Shown one piece after another: positions 1 through 7,989 of a stretch of DNA of 40,765 nucleotides. This stretch comes from an uncultured Lachnospiraceae bacterium (GTDB lineage Bacteria; Bacillota; Clostridia; Lachnospirales; Lachnospiraceae). Every line of letters begins with the position of its first letter. Position 1 is the stretch's first letter. Both the position numbers and the translations under genes were made by a program. The stretch lies in assembly GCA_945833775.1 (NCBI GenBank), contig CAMAGI010000007.1:1-40765 (forward strand), written 5' to 3'. Below the pieces are notes generated by a model that did no database searches, was not told the DNA's origin, and saw nothing but the letters and a program-made list of their open reading frames with translations.

Positions 1-158
1 AGTGGTAAGATTGCGACAGGTTCCGCCTGTTACAGCGGATAGGGTTATTGACCCGGAGAGGTGTGTATCGCGAGGTGCACACGAAGAGAAGTGGTAGCAC
101 GAGCATACAGCCCGTCTTCTTAAGAGTGCAAAAGCGTACTTTAAGAAGACGGGTTTTT
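1..158 (+). promoter_or_regulatory. T-box leader of metG (5' part outside window)
   Basis: The untranslated leader of the methionyl-tRNA synthetase gene. A T-box-like element GTGGTAGCACG lies at 91-101, followed at once by a terminator hairpin, which is the arrangement of T-box riboswitches. The TGGT bulge at 92-95 can pair with the ACCA end of an uncharged tRNA with discriminator A, as in tRNA-Met. GAAGAGAAG upstream of the T-box can pair with CTTCTT in the left terminator arm, giving an antiterminator. Small hairpins near 14-27, 43-55 (GGGT/ACCC) and 62-82 (GTGTG/CACAC) fit the helices ahead of the T-box. The specifier loop is not visible because the leader begins before the window. Confidence 0.85.
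111..158 (+). terminator. Intrinsic terminator of the T-box leader
   Basis: Perfect 13-bp stem CCCGTCTTCTTAA (111-123) with TTAAGAAGACGGG (141-153), then TTTTT. It should stop transcription before metG when tRNA-Met is charged. Confidence 0.9.
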
Positions 159-192
159 GCAATATAGAAAGAAATAGTAGGAGAAGAAGACA

Positions 193-2190
193 GTGGAAAA
201 AAAGGGAAAGTATTATTTGACAACTGCGATTGCCTATACGTCCGGAAAGCCGCACATCGGCAATAACTATGAAATCGTACTGGCAGACAGCATTGCCCGT
301 TTCAAGAGAAAAGAGGGCTATGATGTTTTCTTCCAGACCGGAACGGACGAGCATGGTCAGAAGATTGAAATCAAGGCAAAGGATGCCGGTGTGTCGCCCA
401 AGGAGTTTGTAGATGAAGTTGCCGGAGTGATCCGCGGAATGTGTGATATGCTGAACATTTCCTATGACAAGTTCATCCGTACAACCGATCCCGATCATGA
501 GAGACAGGTACAGAAAATATTTAAGCGACTCTATGATCAGGGTGACATTTACAAGGGAGCCTACGAGGGTTTGTACTGTACCCCCTGTGAGTCCTTCTGG
601 ACGGAGTCCCAGCTGGTGGACGGGAAATGCCCCGATTGCGGCAGAGAAGTCAAGCCTGCCAAGGAGGAAGCGTATTTCTTCCGCATGAGCAAATATGCGG
701 ATCGCCTGATTAAGCATATCAACGAACATCCGGAGTTTATCCAGCCGGTATCCCGCAAGAACGAGATGATGAACAACTTCCTGCTGCCCGGTCTGCAGGA
801 TCTGTGCGTTTCCAGAACCTCCTTCAAATGGGGTATCCCGGTAGACTTTGATGACAGACACGTGGTGTATGTATGGCTGGATGCGCTGACCAACTATATT
901 ACCGGAATCGGTTATGATGCGGACGGTGCCAGCACACAGCAGTATCATAAACTCTGGCCTGCAGATCTTCACCTGATTGGCAAGGATATCATTCGTTTCC
1001 ATACCATCTATTGGCCGATTTTCCTGATGGCGCTGGGTGAGCCTCTGCCGAAGCAGGTGTTCGGTCATCCCTGGCTGCTCACCGGGACGGATAAGATGAG
1101 CAAATCCAGAGGAAATGTGATCTATGCGGATGATCTGGTGGATTTTTTCGGTGTTGATGCGGTGCGTTATTATGTGCTGCACGAGATGCCCTTTGAAAAT
1201 GACGGTAATGTCACATGGGATCTTGTCGCGGAACGCACCAATTCCGATCTGGCTAATACCCTGGGAAATCTGGTAAACCGTACCATTGCAATGACCAACA
1301 AGTATTTTGGGGGTGTGGTCTGCGATAAGGGAGTACAGCGCTCCCCGAATGACAGCAAAATTGACGAGGACTTAAAGAAGACGGTGACCGGTGCCTATGC
1401 GAAGGTGGCAGAGAAAATGGAGAGCCTTCGCGTCGCCGATGCAATGACCGAAATCTTTGCAATTTTCAAAAGATGTAACAAATACATTGATGAGACCGAG
1501 CCCTGGGTACTTGCAAAAGACGAAGCCGGCAGGGATCGGCTGTCCACGGTTCTGTATAATCTTGTGGAAGGCATTGTGATCGGAGCGTCCCTGCTGGAGC
1601 CCTATATGCCTGAGACCGCACAGAAGATTGCAGCTCAGTTGAACACAACTCTGCGGGATTTCGAACGCCTGGAAGAGTTCGGATTGTATGAGAGCGGAAC
1701 CAGTGTGACAGACGCACCGGAAATCCTATTTGCCCGTATTGACAGTAAGGCGGTTGCCGCAAGGGAAGAAGAAATCCGTGAGGCTATGATTCAGTCCGCA
1801 CAGGCTGCACAGGATGCCGGGGAAACATCTGTCCCGGAAGCGGTGATTGACATTGACCCCAAGGAAGAGATCAGCTATGAGGACTTTGCAAAGCTGCAGT
1901 TTCAGGTGGGCGAGATCATTGCCTGTGAAGCGGTTCCGAAATCCAAGAAGCTCCTCTGCAGTCAGGTGAGAATCGGTAACCAAGTGAAGCAGATTGTATC
2001 CGGGATCAAGGCACACTATTCTCCCGAGGAGATGGTGGGCAAGAAGGTTATGGTGTTAGTGAATCTCAAGCCTGCAACACTAGCCGGTGTTCTCTCGGAG
2101 GGAATGCTTCTGTGTGCAGAGGATGCGGACGGCAATCTGGCTCTTATGAAGCCGGAGAAGGATATGCCTGCCGGAGCGGAGATCTGCTAA
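193..2190 (+). CDS. metG: Methionyl-tRNA synthetase
   Basis: Class I aminoacyl-tRNA synthetase that charges tRNA-Met in the cytoplasm. The 665-residue protein has the HIGN form of the HIGH motif at 21-24, a zinc knuckle with Cys129, Cys132, Cys146 and Cys149, and KMSKS at 301-305. Residues 564-665 form the C-terminal tRNA-binding (EMAP/Trbp111-like) domain found in the dimeric long form of MetRS. The start is GTG at 193, preceded by AGGAG; no better start lies nearby. Regulation is by the T-box leader directly upstream, so expression should rise when charged tRNA-Met falls. Length and motif order are typical and nothing is missing. Confidence 0.97.
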   Translation: MEKKGKYYLTTAIAYTSGKPHIGNNYEIVLADSIARFKRKEGYDVFFQTGTDEHGQKIEIKAKDAGVSPKEFVDEVAGVIRGMCDMLNISYDKFIRTTDPDHERQVQKIFKRLYDQGDIYKGAYEGLYCTPCESFWTESQLVDGKCPDCGREVKPAKEEAYFFRMSKYADRLIKHINEHPEFIQPVSRKNEMMNNFLLPGLQDLCVSRTSFKWGIPVDFDDRHVVYVWLDALTNYITGIGYDADGASTQQYHKLWPADLHLIGKDIIRFHTIYWPIFLMALGEPLPKQVFGHPWLLTGTDKMSKSRGNVIYADDLVDFFGVDAVRYYVLHEMPFENDGNVTWDLVAERTNSDLANTLGNLVNRTIAMTNKYFGGVVCDKGVQRSPNDSKIDEDLKKTVTGAYAKVAEKMESLRVADAMTEIFAIFKRCNKYIDETEPWVLAKDEAGRDRLSTVLYNLVEGIVIGASLLEPYMPETAQKIAAQLNTTLRDFERLEEFGLYESGTSVTDAPEILFARIDSKAVAAREEEIREAMIQSAQAAQDAGETSVPEAVIDIDPKEEISYEDFAKLQFQVGEIIACEAVPKSKKLLCSQVRIGNQVKQIVSGIKAHYSPEEMVGKKVMVLVNLKPATLAGVLSEGMLLCAEDADGNLALMKPEKDMPAGAEIC

Positions 2191-2212
2191 TCAAAAGAGG
2201 AAGTTGTTCAAA

Positions 2213-2244
2213 AATACCTCCGGGATCAATCATCCGGAGGTATT
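2213..2244 (+). terminator. Hairpin after metG, possible weak terminator
   Basis: Perfect 11-bp stem AATACCTCCGG / CCGGAGGTATT with a 10-nt loop, 22 bases after the metG stop. There is no T-run directly after it, so it is either a weak terminator or an mRNA 3'-end structure. Confidence 0.45.
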
Positions 2245-2290
2245 AAAGTATTATAAACAGGCGAAAAAGTATTTCTTTGGCGAAAAAGTG

Positions 2291-2299
2291 TGCTATACT
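2291..2299 (+). promoter_or_regulatory. Extended -10 promoter for the hydrolase gene
   Basis: TGCTATACT (TG-N-TATACT) 45 bases before the start codon. No good -35 box is seen at 17 bp, as is common for extended -10 promoters. Confidence 0.5.
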
Positions 2300-2344
2300 G
2301 GATAGGTACAATGTACCAAAAGAAAGATAACGGGGGACGGCGAA

Positions 2345-3286
2345 ATGAAAAAAGAAGAACTTTGGTTTGATTCCAGAGATGGAAAGACCAAGCTTCACGC
2401 CCTGCGGTATACACCGGATGAAGGCGTGGTCAGAGGAGTTGTCCAGATTGTTCACGGCATGTCGGAATATGTGGAACGTTATGAAGAGTTTGCGGAATTT
2501 CTGACCGCGAGGGGCTTTGTGGTGACCGGGGATGATCATCTGGGACATGGTAAATCCGTTCCTGAGGGCGGCAACTTCGGATACTTCTGTGAACAGGATC
2601 CTGCTACGGTAGTTGTCCGGGATGTGCACAGACTGAAGAAAATGACGCAGGAACTTTATCCGCAGGTGCCGTACGTGATCGTCGGACACAGCATGGGATC
2701 GTTCATTTTGCGCAATTATCTGTGTAAGTACGCAACCGGTATCTCCGGTGCCGTCATCATGGGAACCGGCATGCCTTCCAAAGCGCTGCTCCTTGCCTCC
2801 AAGGCGACAGCAGCGGTGATCAGGCTTTTTTGCGGCGACCGGCATGTGAGCGGATTCATCAACCGCGCCTGCTTTGGCTCCTACAATAAGAGAGTGGAGA
2901 ATCCGGTCAGCGAAAATGCGTGGCTGAGCGCAAACCGGAGCAATGTGGAGCGCTACGACGAAGATCCGATGTGTGGTTTTGTTTTTACGGTAAACGGATT
3001 CCGCACGCTGTTTGAATTGATTGACCGACTCCACAAAAAAGAGAATTTAGCACAAATTCCCGCCGATCTGCCGATTTTGATGATATCCGGTGCGGAGGAT
3101 CCGGTGGGCGACTACGGAGCCGGTGTACAGGCGGCATACGATTCTCTGACGGAAGCAGGGCTCAAGAATGTGGAGAAGAAGCTCTACGAAGGGGATCGGC
3201 ATGAGCTTTTAAACGAGGATGATCGTGAGACGGTCATGCAGGATATCTGTGATTGGATCGACAGGAAGGTTATGAGTCAGACTTGA
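2345..3286 (+). CDS. Alpha/beta hydrolase, monoacylglycerol lipase-like (serine aminopeptidase S33 group)
   Basis: A 313-residue cytoplasmic alpha/beta hydrolase without signal peptide. The nucleophile elbow GHSMG places Ser116. Asp252 in the SGAEDPVG segment and His286 in GDRHELL complete a plausible triad. The oxyanion strand VHGMSEY and the DDHLGHGKS motif are typical of the monoglyceride lipase / lysophospholipase branch. The family hydrolyses acyl esters; the substrate here cannot be told. The ATG start lies a few bases after a purine-rich GGGGGACGG site. The acetyltransferase gene follows closely on the same strand, so the two are probably co-transcribed. Confidence 0.85.
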   Translation: MKKEELWFDSRDGKTKLHALRYTPDEGVVRGVVQIVHGMSEYVERYEEFAEFLTARGFVVTGDDHLGHGKSVPEGGNFGYFCEQDPATVVVRDVHRLKKMTQELYPQVPYVIVGHSMGSFILRNYLCKYATGISGAVIMGTGMPSKALLLASKATAAVIRLFCGDRHVSGFINRACFGSYNKRVENPVSENAWLSANRSNVERYDEDPMCGFVFTVNGFRTLFELIDRLHKKENLAQIPADLPILMISGAEDPVGDYGAGVQAAYDSLTEAGLKNVEKKLYEGDRHELLNEDDRETVMQDICDWIDRKVMSQT

Positions 3287-3311
3287 CGGAAGGTTGAGGC
3301 GAATCACTGTG

Positions 3312-3791
3312 ATGCAGGAAGAGTTCCCGTACCGGATTGACTGGGCATTGCCAAAGGAGTGGCCGGAGGCAATGCAGATGATCTGGAAGACATATTTAAA
3401 GTTTGAAGCAGGCGACTACACGGAGGAAGGCATTCGCAATTTCTTTGAGTTTGTGACGGATGACGGGCTTTACCAATCCTTCTTGAGAGGCAGTTATAAA
3501 CTGCTTCTGGCGCATGACGGAGATCGGATAGTCGGTGCCGCATCGATGCGAAACTGTAATTATCTGTCGCTTCTGTTTGTGGATGAGGAATATCATCGCA
3601 GGGGAATCGGCCGCAGGCTGATGGACTGTCTGTGTGATTATCTGAAGAGGACGACGGATGCAACGGAGATTGTTCTGCGCGCTGCTCCCTATGCGATCGG
3701 ATTTTATGAGAGAATCGGATTTACCAAGATTCGTGAGGAGGAGCAGATTGCGGGAATCCGGGTCACCCCCATGAAAAAACCGTTGTTTTGA
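3312..3791 (+). CDS. GNAT-family N-acetyltransferase
   Basis: A single-domain acetyl-CoA dependent acetyltransferase of about 160 residues. The acetyl-CoA binding motif A is seen as LLFVDEEYHRRGIGRRLMD (core RRGIG), followed by the late motif APYAIGFYERIGF typical of GNAT enzymes. I chose ATG 3312 because a GAGG site precedes it; an in-frame TTG at 3294 would add six residues but sits directly on its Shine-Dalgarno-like sequence. The acceptor substrate is unknown. It follows the hydrolase by about 25 bases and probably shares its transcript. Confidence 0.85.
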   Translation: MQEEFPYRIDWALPKEWPEAMQMIWKTYLKFEAGDYTEEGIRNFFEFVTDDGLYQSFLRGSYKLLLAHDGDRIVGAASMRNCNYLSLLFVDEEYHRRGIGRRLMDCLCDYLKRTTDATEIVLRAAPYAIGFYERIGFTKIREEEQIAGIRVTPMKKPLF

Positions 3792-3811
3792 TTCTTACAC
3801 GGCTATTTGTG

Positions 3812-3853
3812 CCGAGAACGTCACAAACAAGCCCGAAACGATAACGTTCTCGG
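3812..3853. repeat. Perfect 10-bp inverted repeat ahead of the DUF624 gene
   Basis: CCGAGAACGT (3812-3821) and ACGTTCTCGG (3844-3853) are exact inverted copies with a 22-base loop. The right arm ends a few bases before the GGAG ribosome site of the gene at 3867. It could be an operator or an mRNA hairpin next to the ribosome site. There is no T-run, so it is not an intrinsic terminator. Confidence 0.7.
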
Positions 3854-3866
3854 AATGGAGATTCAT

Positions 3867-4592
3867 ATGAAATTATTTAATTTAGACAGCCCGTTGATGG
3901 TTGCTCTGGGTAAAATGGCAGATCTGATGATTGTCAATGTCGTTGCTCTGATCTGCTGTATTCCGATTATAACGATCGGACCTTCTCTGACCGCACTGCA
4001 TTATGTGGCTCTTAAGATTGTGCGAGATGAGGAATGCTACATTGTGAGAGGATTCTTTAAATCCTTCAAGGAGAATTTCAAACAAGGTGTCCTTCTGTGG
4101 TTGATTTTTTTGGTTGTGGGAATTGTCATCGTGGGTGATATCTACATCATGCAGAACTCCGGGATTGAGTTTCATTTTGTGCTACGGATCATGGTGCTGG
4201 TGGTTGCCGTGCTGACCACCTTTACTTTCACCTTCGCATTCCCGATCCTGGCAAAATTTGACAACACCATCAGAAGAACTCTTAAAAATGCATTTCTGAT
4301 CAGTCTGATGCAGTTCCCCAAGACGATTCTGATGATTCTCTCAGCAGCAGTTCCCATATTGCTGATATTGATATCGGAATCTCTGATTCCGATTACCATA
4401 CTGTTCTGCCTTTCCTTCCCGGCGTATGCCTCTGCGCTTCTGTACAACAAATTCTTTCAGAAGCTTGAGGATCAGATCCTGGCTGCAACCGAAGGGGAGA
4501 CCGGGGAAGTCGAGGAGAGCGGAGAGGATGATCGCATTTTCAGGGATGAGTTGGATGAATCCCTAATCGAATCCGATGTTACGGTTCATTAA
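3867..4592 (+). CDS. DUF624 (YesL-type) membrane protein
   Basis: A 241-residue integral membrane protein with about five hydrophobic segments and an acidic C-terminal tail (after about residue 205). The N-terminus MKLFNLDSPLM and the segment IPIITIGPSLTALHYV are hallmark-like for DUF624/YesL proteins. These are usually found beside LplB/LplC-type sugar ABC transporters, but their biochemical role is unknown. ATG 3867 is chosen because GGAG lies 7 bases upstream; an earlier in-frame start at 3807 has no ribosome site and would run through the inverted repeat. The next gene is a sugar ABC ATPase, which supports a link to carbohydrate uptake. Confidence 0.85.
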   Translation: MKLFNLDSPLMVALGKMADLMIVNVVALICCIPIITIGPSLTALHYVALKIVRDEECYIVRGFFKSFKENFKQGVLLWLIFLVVGIVIVGDIYIMQNSGIEFHFVLRIMVLVVAVLTTFTFTFAFPILAKFDNTIRRTLKNAFLISLMQFPKTILMILSAAVPILLILISESLIPITILFCLSFPAYASALLYNKFFQKLEDQILAATEGETGEVEESGEDDRIFRDELDESLIESDVTVH

Positions 4593-4712
4593 TTGTATAT
4601 TATGACTAAGAAATATTTGCTTTTTTGTACAAGATGACAAGTTATCGAACCCCAAAAGGAGTTTATAAGCAAATTTTACAAACTGGTTCAAAATCTTTGT
4701 GAAATAATGGTA

Positions 4713-4741
4713 TGGCGTTCAATTCTTTTTTTCGTTATACT
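4713..4741 (+). promoter_or_regulatory. Probable msmK promoter
   Basis: A good -10 TATACT at 4736-4741 with a poor -35 (TGGCGT, 4713-4718) at 17-bp spacing. It lies in the 222-base gap between DUF624 and the ATPase gene. The rest of that gap is AT-rich with no gene seen. Confidence 0.45.
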
Positions 4742-4814
4742 AGACACAGTGAGGTGCTGTGATATATGCACCAAAGATACCAAAAAGCTTTTTCAAATGA
4801 AAGGAGTTTCTGCC

Positions 4815-5927
4815 ATGGCAAGTTTGTCTTTGAAGAACATCTGCAAGGTATATCCTAATGGCTTTGAAGCCGTTAAGGACTTCAGCCTTGAGATCGCAGA
4901 TCAGGAGTTTATTATTTTCGTAGGTCCTTCCGGATGTGGTAAGTCCACTACCCTTCGTATGATCGCAGGTTTGGAGGATATTTCCTCCGGTGAACTGAAG
5001 ATCGGTGACAGAGTGGTTAACGATGTAGAGCCCAAGGATAGAGATATCGCAATGGTATTCCAGAACTACGCTCTGTATCCTCATATGTCCGTATATGACA
5101 ATATGGCATTCGGACTTAAGCTGAGAAAGGTTCCCAAGGATCAGATCGATAAGATGGTTAAGGAAGCTGCAAGAATCCTGGATCTGACTCCTCTTCTTGA
5201 TCGTAAGCCCAAGGCTCTGTCCGGTGGTCAGAGACAGCGTGTAGCTATGGGTCGTGCAATCGTTCGTAACCCTAAAGTATTCCTGATGGATGAGCCTCTT
5301 TCCAACTTGGATGCAAAGCTGCGTGTACAGATGAGAATTGAGATCGCTAAGCTGCATCAGAGACTGGGCACCACCATCATCTACGTAACCCATGACCAGA
5401 CCGAGGCTATGACCCTGGGTACCAGAATCGTTGTTATGAAGGATGGTGTTATCCAGCAGGTTGACACTCCTCAGAATCTGTATGAGCGTCCTCAGAACCT
5501 GTTCGTTGCAGGCTTCATGGGATCTCCTCAGATGAACTTCCTGGATGCTACCGTTAAGGTAGAGGGCGAGGTTGCTTCCCTTCAGGTTGCAGGCCACAGC
5601 ATTCCTCTTCCTCCCGCTAAATCCAAGAAGCTGATCGAGGGTGGCTATGACGGAAAGGTTGTTACTTTCGGTATTCGTCCCGAGGATGTATATGACTCCG
5701 AGATGTTCATTGAGTCCTCTCCTCAGAGCGTATTCGAATCCAGCGTAAAGGTATACGAGCTGCTTGGTGCTGAAGTATATCTGTACTTTGATCTTGACGA
5801 GTTCCCGATCACTGCAAGAGTTGATTCCCGTACAACTGCAAGACCCGGCGATGTTGTTAAGTTCGCTTTCGATGTTGAGAAGATCCACGTATTCGACAAA
5901 GAGACTGAGCACGTTATCACCAACTAG
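4815..5927 (+). CDS. msmK: Sugar ABC transporter ATP-binding protein, MsmK/UgpC type
   Basis: Cytoplasmic ATPase of CUT1-type carbohydrate importers. The 370-residue protein has Walker A GPSGCGKST at 38-46, signature LSGGQ at 135-139, Walker B VFLMDE at 155-160, and a C-terminal regulatory OB-fold region from about 240. The start is ATG 4815, 8 bases after AAGGAG; the longer reading from 4707 lacks a ribosome site and crosses the promoter. No permease or binding-protein gene is adjacent. In Firmicutes such a lone MsmK often serves several sugar transporters, and the ATPase-less system at 21.9-25.5 kb is a candidate partner (inference). Codon use appears strongly biased (CGT for Arg, much CTG/CTT), as in highly expressed genes. 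Confidence 0.93.
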   Translation: MASLSLKNICKVYPNGFEAVKDFSLEIADQEFIIFVGPSGCGKSTTLRMIAGLEDISSGELKIGDRVVNDVEPKDRDIAMVFQNYALYPHMSVYDNMAFGLKLRKVPKDQIDKMVKEAARILDLTPLLDRKPKALSGGQRQRVAMGRAIVRNPKVFLMDEPLSNLDAKLRVQMRIEIAKLHQRLGTTIIYVTHDQTEAMTLGTRIVVMKDGVIQQVDTPQNLYERPQNLFVAGFMGSPQMNFLDATVKVEGEVASLQVAGHSIPLPPAKSKKLIEGGYDGKVVTFGIRPEDVYDSEMFIESSPQSVFESSVKVYELLGAEVYLYFDLDEFPITARVDSRTTARPGDVVKFAFDVEKIHVFDKETEHVITN

Positions 5928-5938
5928 TCAGTTAACCG

Positions 5939-5967
5939 ACAGGGGATGCGAAAGCATCCCCTGTTTT
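5939..5967 (+). terminator. Intrinsic terminator after msmK
   Basis: Perfect 11-bp stem ACAGGGGATGC / GCATCCCCTGT with a GAAA tetraloop, then TTTT, 11 bases past the msmK stop. Confidence 0.93.
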
Positions 5968-5986
5968 CATATTAAGAAAAACGTAA

Positions 5987-6727
5987 ATGAGAGAGATAAT
6001 AAAGAACAAGAAAATTACAGGATTTTTGATCCTTGTGTTCATCTGTTGTCTGGGAATTGCGGGTACGATCCTGGCAATCCAAAGACACGGGAAAAATCAA
6101 AAGGGGATTCTACTTGCATTTGATGACTATTCTGCGGAAACCTGGGAAGCGGCATTTGACCTTTTTGATAAATATGATGCAAAGGTTACTTTTTTTATAT
6201 GTGCTACGGAACCTACATCGTTTTGCGATAATGCGATTGCACGGGGACACGAAATCGGCTACCACACCGCAGGACATAAGAATCTGATAGGACTGGATAA
6301 GTCGGAATTCTACGAGCAGGCAATTGCTCCGCTGGAGGTATTTGAAGCCGCAGGATATCAACTGACGTCCTTTGCATATCCCCAGGGAGCTTACGAAGAC
6401 TGGATGAACGAAGAACTCCTGAAATACTATGATACTCTGAGAGGAGCTTATCACTACCGCGGAGTATACAAAAAGGATGTAAAGGGAGGGTTTATAGAAT
6501 CCCGTTCTCTGGATAATATCAATTATGAGAGCGATGAAGATTATCAGAATAAGGTCATCAATATGCTGGATGGATTGGCTGCATGTGATGATGGTACGGT
6601 TGTTTCAATGTACTCTCACGCGATTGCTGACGGATCCTGGGCGATAACTCCGGATCGCCTGGAATTCCTGTTAAAGGAGGCGAAGAAGCGACACTTTAAG
6701 TTTTATACGTTTCAGGATCTTCAATAG
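5987..6727 (+). CDS. Membrane-anchored polysaccharide deacetylase (NodB/CE4 domain)
   Basis: A 246-residue protein with an uncleaved-looking N-terminal membrane segment (about 11-31) and an extracellular NodB domain. The metal and catalytic motifs are visible: FDD with Asp46-Asp47, HTAGH with His93 and His97, and FAYPQG. CE4 enzymes remove acetyl or similar groups from peptidoglycan or other surface glycans; the substrate here is unknown. The domain is small and the late catalytic His region reads MYSHA, as expected. No clear Shine-Dalgarno precedes ATG 5987, so the start and the translation level are uncertain. It follows the msmK terminator and so must have its own promoter. Confidence 0.88.
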   Translation: MREIIKNKKITGFLILVFICCLGIAGTILAIQRHGKNQKGILLAFDDYSAETWEAAFDLFDKYDAKVTFFICATEPTSFCDNAIARGHEIGYHTAGHKNLIGLDKSEFYEQAIAPLEVFEAAGYQLTSFAYPQGAYEDWMNEELLKYYDTLRGAYHYRGVYKKDVKGGFIESRSLDNINYESDEDYQNKVINMLDGLAACDDGTVVSMYSHAIADGSWAITPDRLEFLLKEAKKRHFKFYTFQDLQ

Positions 6728-6746
6728 TTAACAGTGCTGTTTTTGC

Positions 6747-6775
6747 TTGCGAAAGCCCACAAAATAAGCTATTAT
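6747..6775 (+). promoter_or_regulatory. Probable promoter of the CdaR-like regulator gene
   Basis: TTGCGA (6747-6752), 17-bp spacer, TATTAT (6770-6775), about 50 bases before ATG 6825. Confidence 0.5.
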
Positions 6776-6824
6776 GATACATAGGGTAATGTGAAAATAA
6801 TTGGTCGGAAAGGGACGAAGGATT

Positions 6825-7910
6825 ATGATTTCGGGACAGACGATCCAGACAAGCCTTGATGAATTAAAATCAATTACGAAAGTGGATTTGGGGGTGTATG
6901 ATCTCTCCGGTGCGGTAGTTGCAACCACGATGGACAGATCGGATATTTCATCCGACCTGATCAGCGGTTTTGCAGCATCCCCTGCAGACAGTCAGGTGAT
7001 CGGTACACACCATCTTTTAAAAATATTGGATGAGGGCGAACTCCTCTATGTCCTGGTGGCCAGGGGAGTCAGCGATGACGTCTATATGGTGGGGAAAATC
7101 GCTGTATGCCAGATTCAGAATCTTGCCATTGCATACAAAGAGCGGTTTGATCGCAATAATTTCTTTCAGAATCTTCTGTTGGATAACCTGCTTTTGGTGG
7201 ATATCTATAACCGCGCCAAGAAGCTGCATATCGAAGTAACGGTTCCCCGGGCGGTTTTTCTTATTGAGACGAAGCTTGAAAAGGATGGAATTGTCACAGA
7301 ATTGTTGAAGGGTATGTTTTCCACACAGGGTGGCGATTATATTACGGCGGTGGACGAGAGCAGTGTGATCCTGATAAAGGCACTGGAGAATGGCGGAACA
7401 CCGGAAGAAATGGCGAATGTGGCAGATAATATTCTCGGTATGATGAATGCAGAAGCCATGCTCAATGTGAAAGTGGCCTACGGAACCGTTGTGCACGAGC
7501 TTAAGGATGTTTCCAAATCCTACAAGGAAGCGAAGATGGCACTGGATGTAGGAAAGATCTTTTACGCCGAGAAGAATGTGATTGCATACAGCGCGCTGGG
7601 GATCGGCCGCTTAATCTATCAGCTGCCGATCAATCTCTGCAAGATTTTTATCGACGAAATTTTCGGTGATAATGTGCCCTCGGATCTGGATGAAGAGACA
7701 CTGAACACACTGAACAAATTCTTTGAGAACAATCTGAATGTGTCGGAGACTTCAAGACAGCTATTTGTGCACCGCAATACGCTGGTATATCGCATTGAGA
7801 AAATCCAGAAGAGCACCGGGCTGGATCTTCGATGCTTCGACGACGCACTCACCTTTAAGATTGCCCTGATGGTCGTAAACTATATGAAATACCTGGAAAG
7901 CCTGGAGTAA
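6825..7910 (+). CDS. CdaR/PucR-type transcriptional regulator
   Basis: A 361-residue regulator with a C-terminal PucR-type helix-turn-helix: residues about 305-328 (NVSETSRQLFVHRNTLVYRI) match the family's conserved HTH segment. The N-terminal two thirds look like a sensory plus GGDEF-like scaffold, as in CdaR (sugar diacid regulator). The inducer cannot be told. ATG 6825 is preferred, with AGGGA about 9 bases upstream; an in-frame TTG at 6801 lacks a site. In CdaR-like proteins the targets are often adjacent genes, but here the next gene is of unknown function. Confidence 0.8.
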   Translation: MISGQTIQTSLDELKSITKVDLGVYDLSGAVVATTMDRSDISSDLISGFAASPADSQVIGTHHLLKILDEGELLYVLVARGVSDDVYMVGKIAVCQIQNLAIAYKERFDRNNFFQNLLLDNLLLVDIYNRAKKLHIEVTVPRAVFLIETKLEKDGIVTELLKGMFSTQGGDYITAVDESSVILIKALENGGTPEEMANVADNILGMMNAEAMLNVKVAYGTVVHELKDVSKSYKEAKMALDVGKIFYAEKNVIAYSALGIGRLIYQLPINLCKIFIDEIFGDNVPSDLDEETLNTLNKFFENNLNVSETSRQLFVHRNTLVYRIEKIQKSTGLDLRCFDDALTFKIALMVVNYMKYLESLE

Positions 7911-7946
7911 CGGGTAATGGAAAAGAATATGGAATAAGAGGGACAA

Positions 7947-7989
7947 CCCTCACATAAGCTTTATAAGGAGCTTGTGTGGGGGTGTTTTT
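7947..7989 (+). terminator. Terminator-shaped hairpin abutting the next start codon
   Basis: A 14-bp stem with two G-U pairs: CCCTCACATAAGCT (7947-7960) with AGCTTGTGTGGGGG (7969-7982), loop of 8, then TGTTTTT up to the ATG at 7990. It has the form of an intrinsic terminator for the regulator gene, but its right arm also holds the GGGGG ribosome site of the following gene. Confidence 0.7.

Noticed and set aside
2243..3034. A 263-codon minus-strand frame opposite the hydrolase
   Set aside because: No family features; the plus-strand frame has a complete Ser-Asp-His triad.
4740..5912. A 390-codon minus-strand open frame opposite msmK
   Set aside because: Shadow of a highly biased gene; it has no recognisable motif, while the plus strand has full ABC ATPase motifs.
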